A stretch of DNA of 64,000 nt, taken from Paenibacillus ferrarius (GTDB lineage: Bacteria; Bacillota; Bacilli; Paenibacillales; NBRC-103111). Under the pieces are notes generated by a model, which was not told where the DNA came from, made no database searches, and saw only the letters and a program-made list of their open reading frames with translations. Position numbers and translations under genes: made by a program. The DNA lies in the NCBI RefSeq assembly GCF_002027705.1, contig NZ_MBTG01000045.1, positions 248,001 through 312,000 of the forward strand. The letters are read 5' to 3'. Shown one piece after another: positions 1 to 8,416 of this stretch; the first letter of the stretch is position 1, and each line of letters starts with the position of its first letter.

Positions 1-1049
1 GCAAGCAAGATTTGGATACCTTGTGCTCATCAGGGCAAATTGTCTGGCTTGGCCGCAAAGAGCCGGGCGAGAAGGAAGGACGGATTGCTTTCTTTCTGGC
101 AGAAAGCCATTCTCTCTTTGAGCCTTGTCTTGCCGCAGTCAGCCACATGCCTGTCTCTCAGCCCTATCTGCTAACGCTGCTGCAGGAGAAAGGGGCGAGC
201 TTTCTGAGTAAGCTCGGGATTGAAACTGGCAAGCCGCCTTCTGTCTTGTTGGAGGAATTGCTGCAATTGGTATGGGATGGTCAAGCTGCCAATGATCAGT
301 TCGCGCCACTGAGGCTTCATGCGATGGGCGCCTCGAAGAAACCGGACAAGTTCCAGTCTGGACTTGGCCGCTGGTACGCCCTTAGCAGCTTGTATGAACC
401 AACTTTTGACAAGCAGGCTTCTGCCATGCAGTGGACCCATCACCTGCTTGAACGTTTTGGGCTTGTCACCAAGGATGTGGTCTCAGCGTTCTGTCCATTC
501 CCATGGGAAGCTATTCAGTCCGCGCTCCGTCAATTGGAAGAATGGGGAATTGTTGTTCGAGGGTTGTTTATTGCCGACTTGCATGCGCTGCAATTCGCGA
601 CCAAGACCTTTATCAGCCTGCTGCACCAGCAGCCAGCTATTCCTCTGGCTAGTCAAACCAAGTTCACACTCGTAAGTGCCGTCGATCCAGCCAATCCTTT
701 TGGACTTCTGCTCGATTGGCCAGAGGTTGCGGGTATTTCCTTCGCACGGAAACAGGGGAATTACCTAGCACTCAAAGGCAGCGAGTGGCTCTACTGGATT
801 GAAAATAACGGCAAGCGAATTTACCAAATCACTTCTTTGGCAGATACCGCTAGCGATCCATCTATCATCGTTCAGGAACTCAAACTCATGTTCCGTCAAT
901 TTTTGAAACAACATCAGCTGCGCAAAATCGTCATTGATACTTGGAATGGCGTACGCATCTCCGAAGCGCCGGAACAGGCCTATCTCAAACTTCTGGGCGC
1001 AGAAAAAGACCGCACCAGCTTCGTCCTGTGGCCTAGCCAACTGAGCTGA
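1..1049 (+). CDS. Lhr-type DEAD/DEAH helicase, C-terminal part (5' truncated by window edge)
   Basis: The reading frame is open from nucleotide 3 with no stop, so the true start lies outside the window; the TTG at 12 is only an internal codon. About 345 residues are visible. They resemble the C-terminal winged-helix and DEAD/H-associated region of large Lhr-like ATP-dependent helicases: a helical stretch with HHLLERFGLVTKDV, then a segment with GIVVRGLFIADLHALQFA, then VDPANPFGLLLDWP. No Walker motifs are present because the helicase core would lie upstream. Lhr helicases act on DNA or DNA/RNA hybrids in repair. The gene converges on nasC with a 7-nt gap and is probably unrelated to it. The family call rests on these conserved phrases and is moderately sure. 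Confidence 0.7.
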   Translation, partial: KQDLDTLCSSGQIVWLGRKEPGEKEGRIAFFLAESHSLFEPCLAAVSHMPVSQPYLLTLLQEKGASFLSKLGIETGKPPSVLLEELLQLVWDGQAANDQFAPLRLHAMGASKKPDKFQSGLGRWYALSSLYEPTFDKQASAMQWTHHLLERFGLVTKDVVSAFCPFPWEAIQSALRQLEEWGIVVRGLFIADLHALQFATKTFISLLHQQPAIPLASQTKFTLVSAVDPANPFGLLLDWPEVAGISFARKQGNYLALKGSEWLYWIENNGKRIYQITSLADTASDPSIIVQELKLMFRQFLKQHQLRKIVIDTWNGVRISEAPEQAYLKLLGAEKDRTSFVLWPSQLS

Positions 1050-1056
1050 GTACGGT

Positions 1057-3144
1057 CTATATCGCTTCGATGTTGACAGCGCAAATTTTGAATTCCGGCA
1101 TCCGACTGGTCGGATCGAGCGCATCATTGGTCAAAACATTGATGGAGAGTTCATCTCCCCAATGAAAAGGTACGAAAACCGTCCGAGGCTGAATCCCCTC
1201 TGTTATTTTCACCTCAACACACAAGGAGCCTCGGCGGCTCGTGATGCGGATTTTCCCTTCCGTTCCAAGTCCGATGCGCTTAGCCAGCCATGGATGAATT
1301 TCGGCAACAGGCACCGGAGCCTTCTTGTTCAAAGCCTCTGTCCGTCGCTTTTGCACGCCGCTCAAATAATGATTGGCAAGCCGGCCTGTTGTCAGCACGT
1401 AAGGGTACTCCGCATCAATCGGCTCTGCCGGCATTTTCGGCTGAATGCCGAACAATTTCGCTTTGCCATCCGGATGATGAAAGCGGCTTTCAAATAATTG
1501 CGGAGTCCCCGGGTGATCTAGGGCAGGACAAGGCCAGAATATCCCTTTCTCCTCCTGAAGCCTCTGATACGTAATGCCGCTGTAATCCGCTTTGCCGCCA
1601 GCTGTTGCCGCAGCTAACTCCCGAAACACGTCTTCAACACCCGTATATTGAAAGTAGGCGCCACGCCCTAAGGCCTCTGCCAACTCACAAATAATGTGAA
1701 AATCAAACCTGCAGCTGCCCGGAAGCTCCATCGCTTTCTGACGATGGAACACACGTCCTTCCAGATTCGTCATGGTGCCTTCTGCTTCGGCAAAGGAGGA
1801 GGCTGGCAGCAAATAGTGTGCGTAACGCGCCGTTTCGCTTTCGAACATGTCTACCACGACCAGCAGATCCAGCTTCTGAAGCGCACGCTCCACCATCCGG
1901 TTGTTCGGACTGGATACGAGTGGATTGGAACCAAGAACGATGAGTGCCTTAATTTCGCCTTCATCTACCTTTTGCAGCAGCTCATAGGCCGAAACACCTT
2001 TGCCTGGCAATTCCTGCGGATCAATTCCCCACACCTTGGCGACATGCTCGCGAGCGGCCGGATCTTCGATCAATCGGTAGCCCGGCAGCTGATCCGCCTT
2101 CTGCCCATGCTCGCGTCCGCCTTGACCATTCGCTTGTCCGGTTACGGCACCAAAGCCGCAGCCTTTACGCCCTATTTTACCGGTCACCAAGGTCAAATTG
2201 ATATAATTCAACGTGTTTTCCACACCGTTTACTTGTTGTTCCAAGCCTCGTGCGGTTAACACAATCCCCGTCTCCGCCTTGGCGAACCCTCGCGCTATAG
2301 TCCGTAGAACAGCCTCAAGAATTCCCGTCAGCTCTTCAACTCTTGCCGGAGTAAAGGACTTCACAGCTTCCCTCAATAGCTCAAAACCGGAGGTTCGCTC
2401 CTGAACGAAACGTTGATCGACAAGCTTTTCCTCAATCATTATGTGCAGCAAGCCATTAATAAACACAGAATCGAAGCCTGGCTGCAGCCGTACATGAATA
2501 TCAGCGACCTTGGAGGTCATCGTATTCCGCGGATCAATCGTGACGATCACAGCGCCTTTCTTCTTCGCTTCCATCAAATAAGGCATCATCGTTGGCTGGC
2601 ATTCTGCAATGTTCGTTCCCGCCAGAATGATGTATTGGGCATTCGGAATTTCCGTTAATGGCATAGTCATTCCCCGATCGATACCGAACGCCTGATTGCT
2701 GGCTGCCGCTGCCGAAGACATGCAATAGCGGCCATTGTAATCGATATATTTGGAGCGAAGCGCAACACGTGTAAATTTGCCAAGGAGATAACTAACTTCA
2801 TTGGTCAAAGAACCGCCGCCGTACACCCCAACGACATCCGGACCATACGTCTCTTGCAACGCTTTAATCCGCTTCGCGATGTCCGCATAAGCTTGTTCCC
2901 AAGAAACCTTTAGCCAACCATGCGGCTCCGCTTTGCTTTTGAGCAATGGCTCCATAATGCGTTCAGGATGAAGCACATGATCAAGGGCGTTTAATCCCTT
3001 CTGACATAGACGGTTCGTCGCTACCGGAAAGTTTGGACTTGGCTTTGTCATCAAAACCGAGGTTTTCTCATTCGGCATGATCTCCAGCCCGCACTGCATA
3101 CTGCAAAAGCAGCAGTGCGAGGAAGGCTGATCTTGCGATAACAT
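1057..3144 (-). CDS. nasC: Assimilatory nitrate reductase catalytic subunit (molybdopterin, 4Fe-4S)
   Basis: This enzyme reduces nitrate to nitrite at a Mo-bis-MGD centre in the cytoplasm. The N-terminus carries a [4Fe-4S] motif, C11-x2-C14-x3-C18 with a fourth cysteine at C47 (NRLCQKG), followed by the molybdopterin oxidoreductase fold and a C-terminal dinucleotide-binding domain (VLTTGRLANHYLSG, FVPFHWGD). I place the start at ATG 3144, behind GGTGAGGAG; an upstream in-frame TTG at 3165 has no ribosome site. The length is about 695 residues, usual for the NasC/NarB class. It is the last gene of the narK-nirB-nirD-nasC operon. No NasB-type flavoprotein electron donor is encoded nearby, so the reductant must come from elsewhere. 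Confidence 0.92.
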   Translation of the reverse strand: MLSQDQPSSHCCFCSMQCGLEIMPNEKTSVLMTKPSPNFPVATNRLCQKGLNALDHVLHPERIMEPLLKSKAEPHGWLKVSWEQAYADIAKRIKALQETYGPDVVGVYGGGSLTNEVSYLLGKFTRVALRSKYIDYNGRYCMSSAAAASNQAFGIDRGMTMPLTEIPNAQYIILAGTNIAECQPTMMPYLMEAKKKGAVIVTIDPRNTMTSKVADIHVRLQPGFDSVFINGLLHIMIEEKLVDQRFVQERTSGFELLREAVKSFTPARVEELTGILEAVLRTIARGFAKAETGIVLTARGLEQQVNGVENTLNYINLTLVTGKIGRKGCGFGAVTGQANGQGGREHGQKADQLPGYRLIEDPAAREHVAKVWGIDPQELPGKGVSAYELLQKVDEGEIKALIVLGSNPLVSSPNNRMVERALQKLDLLVVVDMFESETARYAHYLLPASSFAEAEGTMTNLEGRVFHRQKAMELPGSCRFDFHIICELAEALGRGAYFQYTGVEDVFRELAAATAGGKADYSGITYQRLQEEKGIFWPCPALDHPGTPQLFESRFHHPDGKAKLFGIQPKMPAEPIDAEYPYVLTTGRLANHYLSGVQKRRTEALNKKAPVPVAEIHPWLAKRIGLGTEGKIRITSRRGSLCVEVKITEGIQPRTVFVPFHWGDELSINVLTNDALDPTSRMPEFKICAVNIEAI

Positions 3145-3201
3145 GCTCCTCACCCCCAATACCAAGCGCTCTATTGCTAATCCAAGTTTTTCATTGCTTG
3201 C

Positions 3202-3552
3202 TTAACTGGCCATTTCTTCCTCTGTCGGGAAGCCGATATAGACAGATCCATCCAGCACTTTGGTCGTATACGTGCGAACACAGCCTGTATCAGGCGCTTG
3301 AACAAGCCCCGAAGGAAGATGAATCTTGCGATCGTGCATGGGGCAGAAGACGTGATCATCGCAGACAATGCCTTCGGCCAGAACGCCCTCTTTATGAGGA
3401 CAACGATTCTGAATGGCTAGCAGCTTGCCGCTTTTCATTTTGAATAACGCCACTTCTTCGCCTTGATAACGAATCGTTTTCCCTGTGTTTACGGCTAAAT
3501 CCTCATAAGATACGGCTTGCACCCATACCAGTTGCTCGTCTTGTGTTTTCAT
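3202..3552 (-). CDS. nirD: Nitrite reductase small subunit, Rieske [2Fe-2S]
   Basis: This is the small subunit of NAD(P)H-dependent assimilatory nitrite reductase and partner of NirB. About 116 residues form a Rieske-type fold with cluster ligands C51-P-H53 and C70-P-M-H73 (RCPHKEG and CPMHDRKIH). The ATG at 3552 has a GGGAGGGG ribosome site 7 nt upstream; the upstream ATG at 3573 has none, so the shorter form is chosen. It lies 31 nt after nirB and 57 nt before nasC on the same strand. It corresponds to Bacillus subtilis nasE. Confidence 0.92.
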   Translation of the reverse strand: MKTQDEQLVWVQAVSYEDLAVNTGKTIRYQGEEVALFKMKSGKLLAIQNRCPHKEGVLAEGIVCDDHVFCPMHDRKIHLPSGLVQAPDTGCVRTYTTKVLDGSVYIGFPTEEEMAS

Positions 3553-3582
3553 CGTTCTGCCCCTCCCGGCCATCTTCTACTG

Positions 3583-6012
3583 CTAGGTCAATTCGACAAC
3601 TTCATAGAGATCGCGTTGAATTTTTTTGCTTTCAATCGCTTGCTTCCATGGATCTTTCGTAACGGAAAGCGCAAGTTCCATGCGTGTGCACAGCTGTTTG
3701 CGTTCTTCTTCATTTTGGACCACGTCACGTATATGCTCGATGCCAAGTCTGTGAACCCATTCGCTGGTACGCTCCCCGTATTTGCCTGTTTCACGGTAGT
3801 ATTGCAGATAGGCTTCTGTGTATTCAATAATTTCTTGCTCTGTTCTCACCGTTGTCAAAAGGTCACCGACACGAACCTTCACTCCGCCATTGCCTCCCGC
3901 ATAAAGTTCCCAACCCCCATCTACAGAGACAACGCCCAAATCCTTGATGCCTGACTCTGCACAGTTTCGCGGGCAGCCGGATACCGCAAGCTTCACCTTG
4001 GCTGGTGTATTCAAGCGTTCAAATCGTTTCTCCAGCTCAATGCCAACCCCCATCGCATCCCCGGTACCGAAGCGGCAGAAGGTATCGCCTACACAAGTTT
4101 TCACAGTACGCAAAGCTTTCCCATACGCATATCCAGACGGCATATCCAATGCTTCCCACATCGCCGTAAGATCCTCTTTCTTCACACCAAGCAAATCGAG
4201 ACGTTGACCGCCAGTGAATTTCACAGTGGGAACATGGAACTGTTCGGCTACTTCAGCAATCCGCTTCAATTCGGTTGGATTCGTGACACCGCCATAAATC
4301 CTTGGAACGACGGAATACGTACCATCCTTCTGAATGTTGGCATGCATGCGTTCATTAACAAATCGCGAGGTGCTGTCATCTTGATACGTGCCAGGGCTTA
4401 CCATGCCCAAATAGTAATTAAGCGCTGGGCGGCATTTGGAGCAGCCCTCTTCATTTTTCCACCCCAGCACGTTCATTACTTCACGCACATGCGATAAACC
4501 TTTATCCCGAATGGCTTCAACCACTTCATCACGAGCAAACTCGGTACAGCCGCAGATCGATTCCTTGGCCGCATTTCCATCATAAGAATCTCCTAATGTG
4601 AAGGCTAAAAGCTCACTGACGAGCGGCTTGCAGCCGCCGCATGAACGAGAAGCTGTTGTACAATTCTTCACTTCATCCACGGTCGTAAGCCCTTGCCCCT
4701 TGATCGCTGAACAAATCGTACCTTTCGTAACGCCATTGCAGCCGCAGATAATAGCATCATCCTTCATGTCAGCTGCTCCGGCTGCTGCTGAGCCACTGCC
4801 GCTGGATGAATCTGTCAGAATCGCTGTTTTGGGCATGGCGCTCACATCGGTTTCTTCTCGAATCATTTGCATGAGTCGTGTGCCATCTGCCGTATCTCCA
4901 AAAAGAACCGCACCGATGATTTTGTTGTCTTGAATAACCACTTTTTTATAGACACCTGTGAACTCGTCATGGATGCGAATGGCTTTCGTACCTTCGGCAT
5001 CGACGAATTTACCGCCCGAGAAAACATCAACCCCAGAAACCTTCAGCTTCGTATACAGAATGGAACCTTCGTACGGAGCTGTTTCTACGCCTGCCAAATG
5101 TTTGGCGAGCACGGCGCCCTGCTCATACAGAGGAGCAACGAGTCCATAGGCTACCCCTCTATGCATCGCACATTCGCCTACCGCATAAACATCAGGCACA
5201 TTCGTTTGCAAATAGTCGTTTACGATGATACCTGGATTGCAGTCTACACCGGAATTTCTGGCAAGTTCAACATTGGGACGAATCCCTGCAGCCATTACGA
5301 TCAAATCCGCCTCGGCAACCGTACCATCTTTGAATTTTAGACCAGCAACGCGTTTGTCACCGATGATTTCTGCGGACTGCTTGGCGAGGAGAAAGTTGAT
5401 TCCTTGCTCTTCGAGTGCCGCTTGAAGCATTTTGGATGCGGTGCGATCCAGCTGACGTTCCATAATCGTATCGACAATATGAACAACATCTACTTTCATC
5501 CCTAAATGAAGGAAGCCCCTCGCTGCCTCCAAACCAAGCAAACCGCCGCCGATGACGATCGCTTTTTTATATTTTCGGGCAGACTCGATCATGATTTCAC
5601 AATCCCGAATGGTCCGATACGCCATGACGCCTTCTTTATCCGCACCAGGCAGCGGAATCATAAATGGATTGGAGCCTGTCGCCAAAATCAATTTATCATA
5701 AGGAACCGTTAACCCTTTATCACTCGTTACCGTTTGAGCGGTTGTGTCAATTTGAGTAACCGTATGATTGGTGTGCAAGGTAATCTTGTTATTCGTGTAC
5801 CACTCGTAAGGATGAATGACAATATCTTCGACTTGGGAATCCCCGGAAAGTACGTAAGACAACAAAATTCGGTTATAGTTCGGATGCGGCTCACTGCCAA
5901 AAATAGTGATCTCATATTTATCCGGTGCAAGCTTCAGCAAGTGTTCCACCGCATTTACGCCCGCCATCCCATTTCCGACCAATACCAGCTGTTCCTTTTG
6001 AGTCATGATCAT
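3583..6012 (-). CDS. nirB: Nitrite reductase large subunit (siroheme, FAD)
   Basis: Reduces nitrite to ammonium with NAD(P)H; equivalent to B. subtilis nasD. The 809 residues show, in order, an FAD/NAD-binding pyridine nucleotide-disulfide oxidoreductase domain (VLVGNGMAGVN near the start, IVIGGGLLGLEAA near 150), two BFD-type [2Fe-2S] segments with CGCNG...SCGGCKP and CGCTEF...GCSKCRP, and a nitrite/sulfite reductase half-domain. The siroheme/[4Fe-4S] ligands are in KTCVGDTFCRFG and SGCPRNCAESG. Two ATGs (6012 and 6006) are close together behind GAGAGGAAG, and either could be used. It follows narK by 47 nt within one operon. Confidence 0.93.
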   Translation of the reverse strand: MIMTQKEQLVLVGNGMAGVNAVEHLLKLAPDKYEITIFGSEPHPNYNRILLSYVLSGDSQVEDIVIHPYEWYTNNKITLHTNHTVTQIDTTAQTVTSDKGLTVPYDKLILATGSNPFMIPLPGADKEGVMAYRTIRDCEIMIESARKYKKAIVIGGGLLGLEAARGFLHLGMKVDVVHIVDTIMERQLDRTASKMLQAALEEQGINFLLAKQSAEIIGDKRVAGLKFKDGTVAEADLIVMAAGIRPNVELARNSGVDCNPGIIVNDYLQTNVPDVYAVGECAMHRGVAYGLVAPLYEQGAVLAKHLAGVETAPYEGSILYTKLKVSGVDVFSGGKFVDAEGTKAIRIHDEFTGVYKKVVIQDNKIIGAVLFGDTADGTRLMQMIREETDVSAMPKTAILTDSSSGSGSAAAGAADMKDDAIICGCNGVTKGTICSAIKGQGLTTVDEVKNCTTASRSCGGCKPLVSELLAFTLGDSYDGNAAKESICGCTEFARDEVVEAIRDKGLSHVREVMNVLGWKNEEGCSKCRPALNYYLGMVSPGTYQDDSTSRFVNERMHANIQKDGTYSVVPRIYGGVTNPTELKRIAEVAEQFHVPTVKFTGGQRLDLLGVKKEDLTAMWEALDMPSGYAYGKALRTVKTCVGDTFCRFGTGDAMGVGIELEKRFERLNTPAKVKLAVSGCPRNCAESGIKDLGVVSVDGGWELYAGGNGGVKVRVGDLLTTVRTEQEIIEYTEAYLQYYRETGKYGERTSEWVHRLGIEHIRDVVQNEEERKQLCTRMELALSVTKDPWKQAIESKKIQRDLYEVVELT

Positions 6013-6059
6013 CTTCCTCTCTGATATGTCTCTCCTATCACCGGGGCAACAATGGATAT

Positions 6060-7304
6060 CTATAAGACTTGCACACTTTCTATAGAAGCAGGTGCTGCTT
6101 TCACTTTACCGCCCTCACCAATCCAGGTCCGTTTCCATTGCCCTTGCACTAGCGCGATTAATACGATGCAGATTGCCGCGATTGCACTCAAGATCAAGAA
6201 GCCCGGAGTGAAAGAACCGGTAGATAATTTGATATTGCCGAGAATTTTGGGCAGGAAATATCCGCCAAGGCCTCCTGCCGCTCCAACGATGCCTGTAACA
6301 ACGCCGATTTCGGATCGGAAACGCTGAGGTACAAGCTGGAACACAGAACCATTGCCCATCCCAAAGGCCATCATGGCAATGAACAGCATCACGGTTGTAA
6401 GCGAAAGAGCAGGAAGCGTAGAAATACCGGCCATCATGATTGCAACAATCCCGTACAACACCATTAACATGCGTATGCCGCCGATTTTATCCGCGAGCCA
6501 TCCCCCGACCGGACGGAAGAAACTTCCGCCAATCACGCATAACGTTGTGAAATCGGCTGCTCGAACTGGCGAAAGGCCATATTGCGTATTAAAGAAAATC
6601 GTTAAATAAGTAGACATCCCTACGAAACCGCCAAAGGTAACGCTGTATAACATACAAAACAACCAAGAATCTTTTTGTTTCAATACTTTGCCGTATTCGG
6701 CAATCGTCTTCGGAGCCGGTTTATTGGGGCTATCTTTCGCCAATATACTGAAGACAACAAGTGTTATTACGATCGGAATCATGGCAATCCCCAAAACAAC
6801 ATGCCAGTCGCCATAATGCTGGGCGAGCCGATTAGCGAACAAAGTAGCGAAAATAGTTCCGCTATTGCCAGCCCCTGCGATGCCCATCGCCAGGCCTTGG
6901 TACTGCGGCGGATACCAGCTGCTGGCTAAGGGCAGTGCCGCTGCAAAGCTGGCTCCTGCAATTCCGAGCATCAGTGCCACGAAATACATATCTCCCATGC
7001 TGTTCGCGAATTGCCAGCCCCAGAACAAAGGGACTAAGGTTAAGGTAAGTCCAATCTGTCCTGTTAGCTTTGGCCCTATTTTATCGGTCAGAACCCCTAG
7101 TACTAATCGAAGAACTGCGCCACCGAGCGTAGGCAATGCAACTAAATTCGCCTTCTGTGCCGCATCCAGATGAAAATCATTGGCGAGAATAACCGCAAGA
7201 GGACCAAGTAGGACCCATACCATGAAACTCATGTCAAAATACAAAAACGAACTGAATAACGACCCTTTGTGCCCAACTTGCAAAAAACTCTTCCGATCAA
7301 CCAT
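6060..7304 (-). CDS. narK: Nitrate/nitrite MFS transporter
   Basis: A membrane carrier of about 414 residues with 12 predicted hydrophobic segments and the nitrate-porter signature phrase GIAGAGNSGTIFATLFA. It imports nitrate (and/or exports nitrite) for the reductases encoded downstream. I choose ATG 7304, preceded by AAAGGAGAGGGAA. The open frame runs upstream to 7406, but that part is basic, non-hydrophobic and overlaps terminator-like hairpins in the leader. It is the first gene of the nitrate operon, with a leader of about 275 nt from the inferred start point to the ATG containing antitermination structures (entries at 7379-7625). Confidence 0.9.
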   Translation of the reverse strand: MVDRKSFLQVGHKGSLFSSFLYFDMSFMVWVLLGPLAVILANDFHLDAAQKANLVALPTLGGAVLRLVLGVLTDKIGPKLTGQIGLTLTLVPLFWGWQFANSMGDMYFVALMLGIAGASFAAALPLASSWYPPQYQGLAMGIAGAGNSGTIFATLFANRLAQHYGDWHVVLGIAMIPIVITLVVFSILAKDSPNKPAPKTIAEYGKVLKQKDSWLFCMLYSVTFGGFVGMSTYLTIFFNTQYGLSPVRAADFTTLCVIGGSFFRPVGGWLADKIGGIRMLMVLYGIVAIMMAGISTLPALSLTTVMLFIAMMAFGMGNGSVFQLVPQRFRSEIGVVTGIVGAAGGLGGYFLPKILGNIKLSTGSFTPGFLILSAIAAICIVLIALVQGQWKRTWIGEGGKVKAAPASIESVQVL

Positions 7305-7378
7305 GCATTCCCTCTCCTTTATCGAGGCTTTTCGCCTTCTTTTTTCTACCCTACCGTACCTGAGCGCTTTTTGACAAG

Positions 7379-7424
7379 AAAAGGCCGACAAACTATCCCC
7401 AGACATGGTGGGATGCTTATCGGC
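7379..7424 (-). terminator. Intrinsic terminator T2 in the nas leader
   Basis: On the minus strand the arms GCCGATAAGCATCCC and GGGATAGTTTGTCGGC can form a stem of about 15 pairs with one bulge. It is followed by CTTTTCTT, a weaker T tract than T1. It lies about 75 nt before the narK ATG, so it would act as an attenuator and not an end-of-gene terminator. Its 5' arm begins with the GCC that also closes hairpin P2' (7422-7433). Confidence 0.55.
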
Positions 7425-7460
7425 TTCTTTGCCACTGCTGTCACATCATCGTGAGCAGCA
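7422..7460 (-). promoter_or_regulatory. Second ANTAR-type dual hexaloop element (P1'+P2')
   Basis: P1' (7436-7460) has stem TGCTG/CAGCA plus TCAC/GTGA with a one-base bulge and the six-base loop GATGAT. P2' (7422-7433) is GGC-AAAGAA-GCC, whose loop has A at position 1 and G at position 4, as in ANTAR target RNAs. The P1' loop has G instead of A at position 1. P2' shares its 3' arm with terminator T2, so its formation should prevent T2. The closing pairs (CAC/GTG for P1', GGC/GCC for P2') match those of the first module, which suggests a duplication. Confidence 0.55.
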
Positions 7461-7489
7461 TGTTAATTGATAGGGATCAAACAGAACAT

Positions 7490-7528
7490 AAAAAGCCTAT
7501 CCGGTTACGTAATTGTAAGGGGATAGGC
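7490..7528 (-). terminator. Intrinsic terminator T1 in the nas leader
   Basis: On the minus strand an 8-bp perfect stem GCCTATCC/GGATAGGC encloses an 18-nt loop that has its own TTAC/GTAA pairing, and is followed directly by TTTTTATG. It lies about 50-90 nt after the predicted transcription start and far before narK, so it reads as an attenuator. The 5' arm GCCT is shared with hairpin P2 (7525-7538), the antiterminating alternative. Confidence 0.75.
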
Positions 7529-7573
7529 GCCATTGCCTTCGTTAGTGATGCTTAGCGGCACATCATTGTGCCG
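7525..7573 (-). promoter_or_regulatory. ANTAR-type dual hexaloop antitermination element (P1+P2)
   Basis: P1 (7556-7573) is CGGCAC-AATGAT-GTGCCG, a perfect 6-bp stem. P2 (7525-7538) is AGGC-AATGGC-GCCT. Both six-base loops have A at position 1 and G at position 4, the two conserved bases of ANTAR-protein target RNAs. A 17-nt linker separates them. The 3' arm of P2 is the start of the 5' arm of terminator T1, so P2 and T1 exclude each other. An ANTAR regulator is encoded divergently 200 nt away. Confidence 0.75.
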
Positions 7574-7585
7574 ATTTCTACTTTG

Positions 7586-7614
7586 ATTATAGTATGACAC
7601 TTTGGTTATGTCAA
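7586..7614 (-). promoter_or_regulatory. Consensus sigma-A promoter of the nas operon
   Basis: Minus-strand TTGACA (7614-7609), a 17-nt spacer and TATAAT (7591-7586) are a perfect match to the vegetative consensus. The predicted start is near 7579, about 275 nt before narK. A promoter this strong fits control downstream by termination and at the -35 by a nitrogen regulator. Confidence 0.88.
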
Positions 7615-7625
7615 TAAACATAACA
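7609..7625. promoter_or_regulatory. GlnR/TnrA box overlapping the nas -35
   Basis: TGTCAATAAACATAACA fits the palindromic GlnR/TnrA consensus TGTNA-N7-TNACA exactly. It covers the -35 hexamer and is centred about 38 nt before the predicted start. That position suits repression by GlnR under nitrogen excess better than classic TnrA activation, which is usually centred near -49. The effect is inferred. Confidence 0.65.
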
Positions 7626-7659
7626 TATATTTTTCTTTCATGATATCCATTGTGACATA

Positions 7660-7689
7660 TCGACAAATTTCAAGGTCATATGCTATAGT
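7660..7689 (+). promoter_or_regulatory. Possible promoter of the ANTAR regulator
   Basis: TCGACA (7660-7665), an 18-nt spacer and TATAGT (7684-7689) resemble a sigma-A promoter. It would give a leader of about 75 nt before the ANTAR gene start at 7772. It is divergent to the nas promoter, and the GlnR box sits between them. Confidence 0.4.
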
Positions 7690-7771
7690 AATGCCGTGCA
7701 ATCATTCACACAAGCAACAAACCTCACATGAAGTTGCCATATATAAAGCAAACCACGATGGAGGTATTCAA

Positions 7772-8416
7772 ATGTTACAATCATTTATCCTGATCGACGA
7801 GTTGCAAGCAGCTCGCTCAGCTACCTCCTCGTCGCCTCATCAGCTGAACTCTTCCTCTTCTACCGAGAAATTCCTGCCTGCCGAGATGCTGAAGGACTTG
7901 GGTTTTCGCGTCTACTCGACTGCTGCTGTAAAAGAAATTTCCTTTATCATTCCTAAGGTCGATGCTGTATTATTATCTGTAAGCCCTAGTCAAGTAGAAT
8001 CCTGGCGCACTCGTGTGTCAGCAATGAAGAGTCTTCCCTTGTTCTGGTGGTGCGACTCCCACACCTTTCCCTCAAATGAATGCGTTATGAATGCTGGCAT
8101 TGATGGATTGATCGGCTCAACGATGACGCCGCTTGAAGTGCACTGCGCCTTGCTGCTTGGTGTGAATCATTATTTCCAACGAACGGAGTGGCAGCAGGAG
8201 CGCGAGCAGCTTCTTTCCAAGCTGGAAGAGCGCAAATGGGTCGATCAGGCGAAGCGGATCTTATGTGAAATTAAAGGCATCTCCGAAGCGGAGGCTTATG
8301 ACTTTTTGCGTAAACAAGCGATGAATGAACGGAAAAGAATGGTAGACGTTGCTACCTCCATCGTCAAGGTGTATCAAATACTGCAGGATCAGAACCAAGG
8401 AGGTCGGAAACGATGA
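7772..8416 (+). CDS. ANTAR-domain RNA-binding antitermination regulator (NasR/NasT-like)
   Basis: About 214 residues. The N-terminal 140 residues look like a degenerate receiver domain (FILIDELQ, VDAVLLSVSPSQVESW, GIDGLIGSTMTPLEV) without a clear acidic phosphorylation triad. A coiled-coil linker (QQEREQLLSKLEERKWVDQA) leads into a C-terminal ANTAR three-helix domain (about 160-205; QAKRILCEIKGISEAEAYDF). ANTAR domains bind paired hexaloop RNA hairpins and prevent termination. The nas leader next door carries such hairpins, so it is the obvious target. The start is ATG 7772 behind GGAGG; the frame runs upstream to 7640 but without a ribosome site. It overlaps the next gene by 4 nt. Confidence 0.82.
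   Translation: MLQSFILIDELQAARSATSSSPHQLNSSSSTEKFLPAEMLKDLGFRVYSTAAVKEISFIIPKVDAVLLSVSPSQVESWRTRVSAMKSLPLFWWCDSHTFPSNECVMNAGIDGLIGSTMTPLEVHCALLLGVNHYFQRTEWQQEREQLLSKLEERKWVDQAKRILCEIKGISEAEAYDFLRKQAMNERKRMVDVATSIVKVYQILQDQNQGGRKR

Noticed and set aside
7304..7406. Longer NarK N-terminus from 7406
   Set aside because: The added residues are basic and coincide with the T2 terminator hairpin; ATG 7304 has a strong ribosome site.
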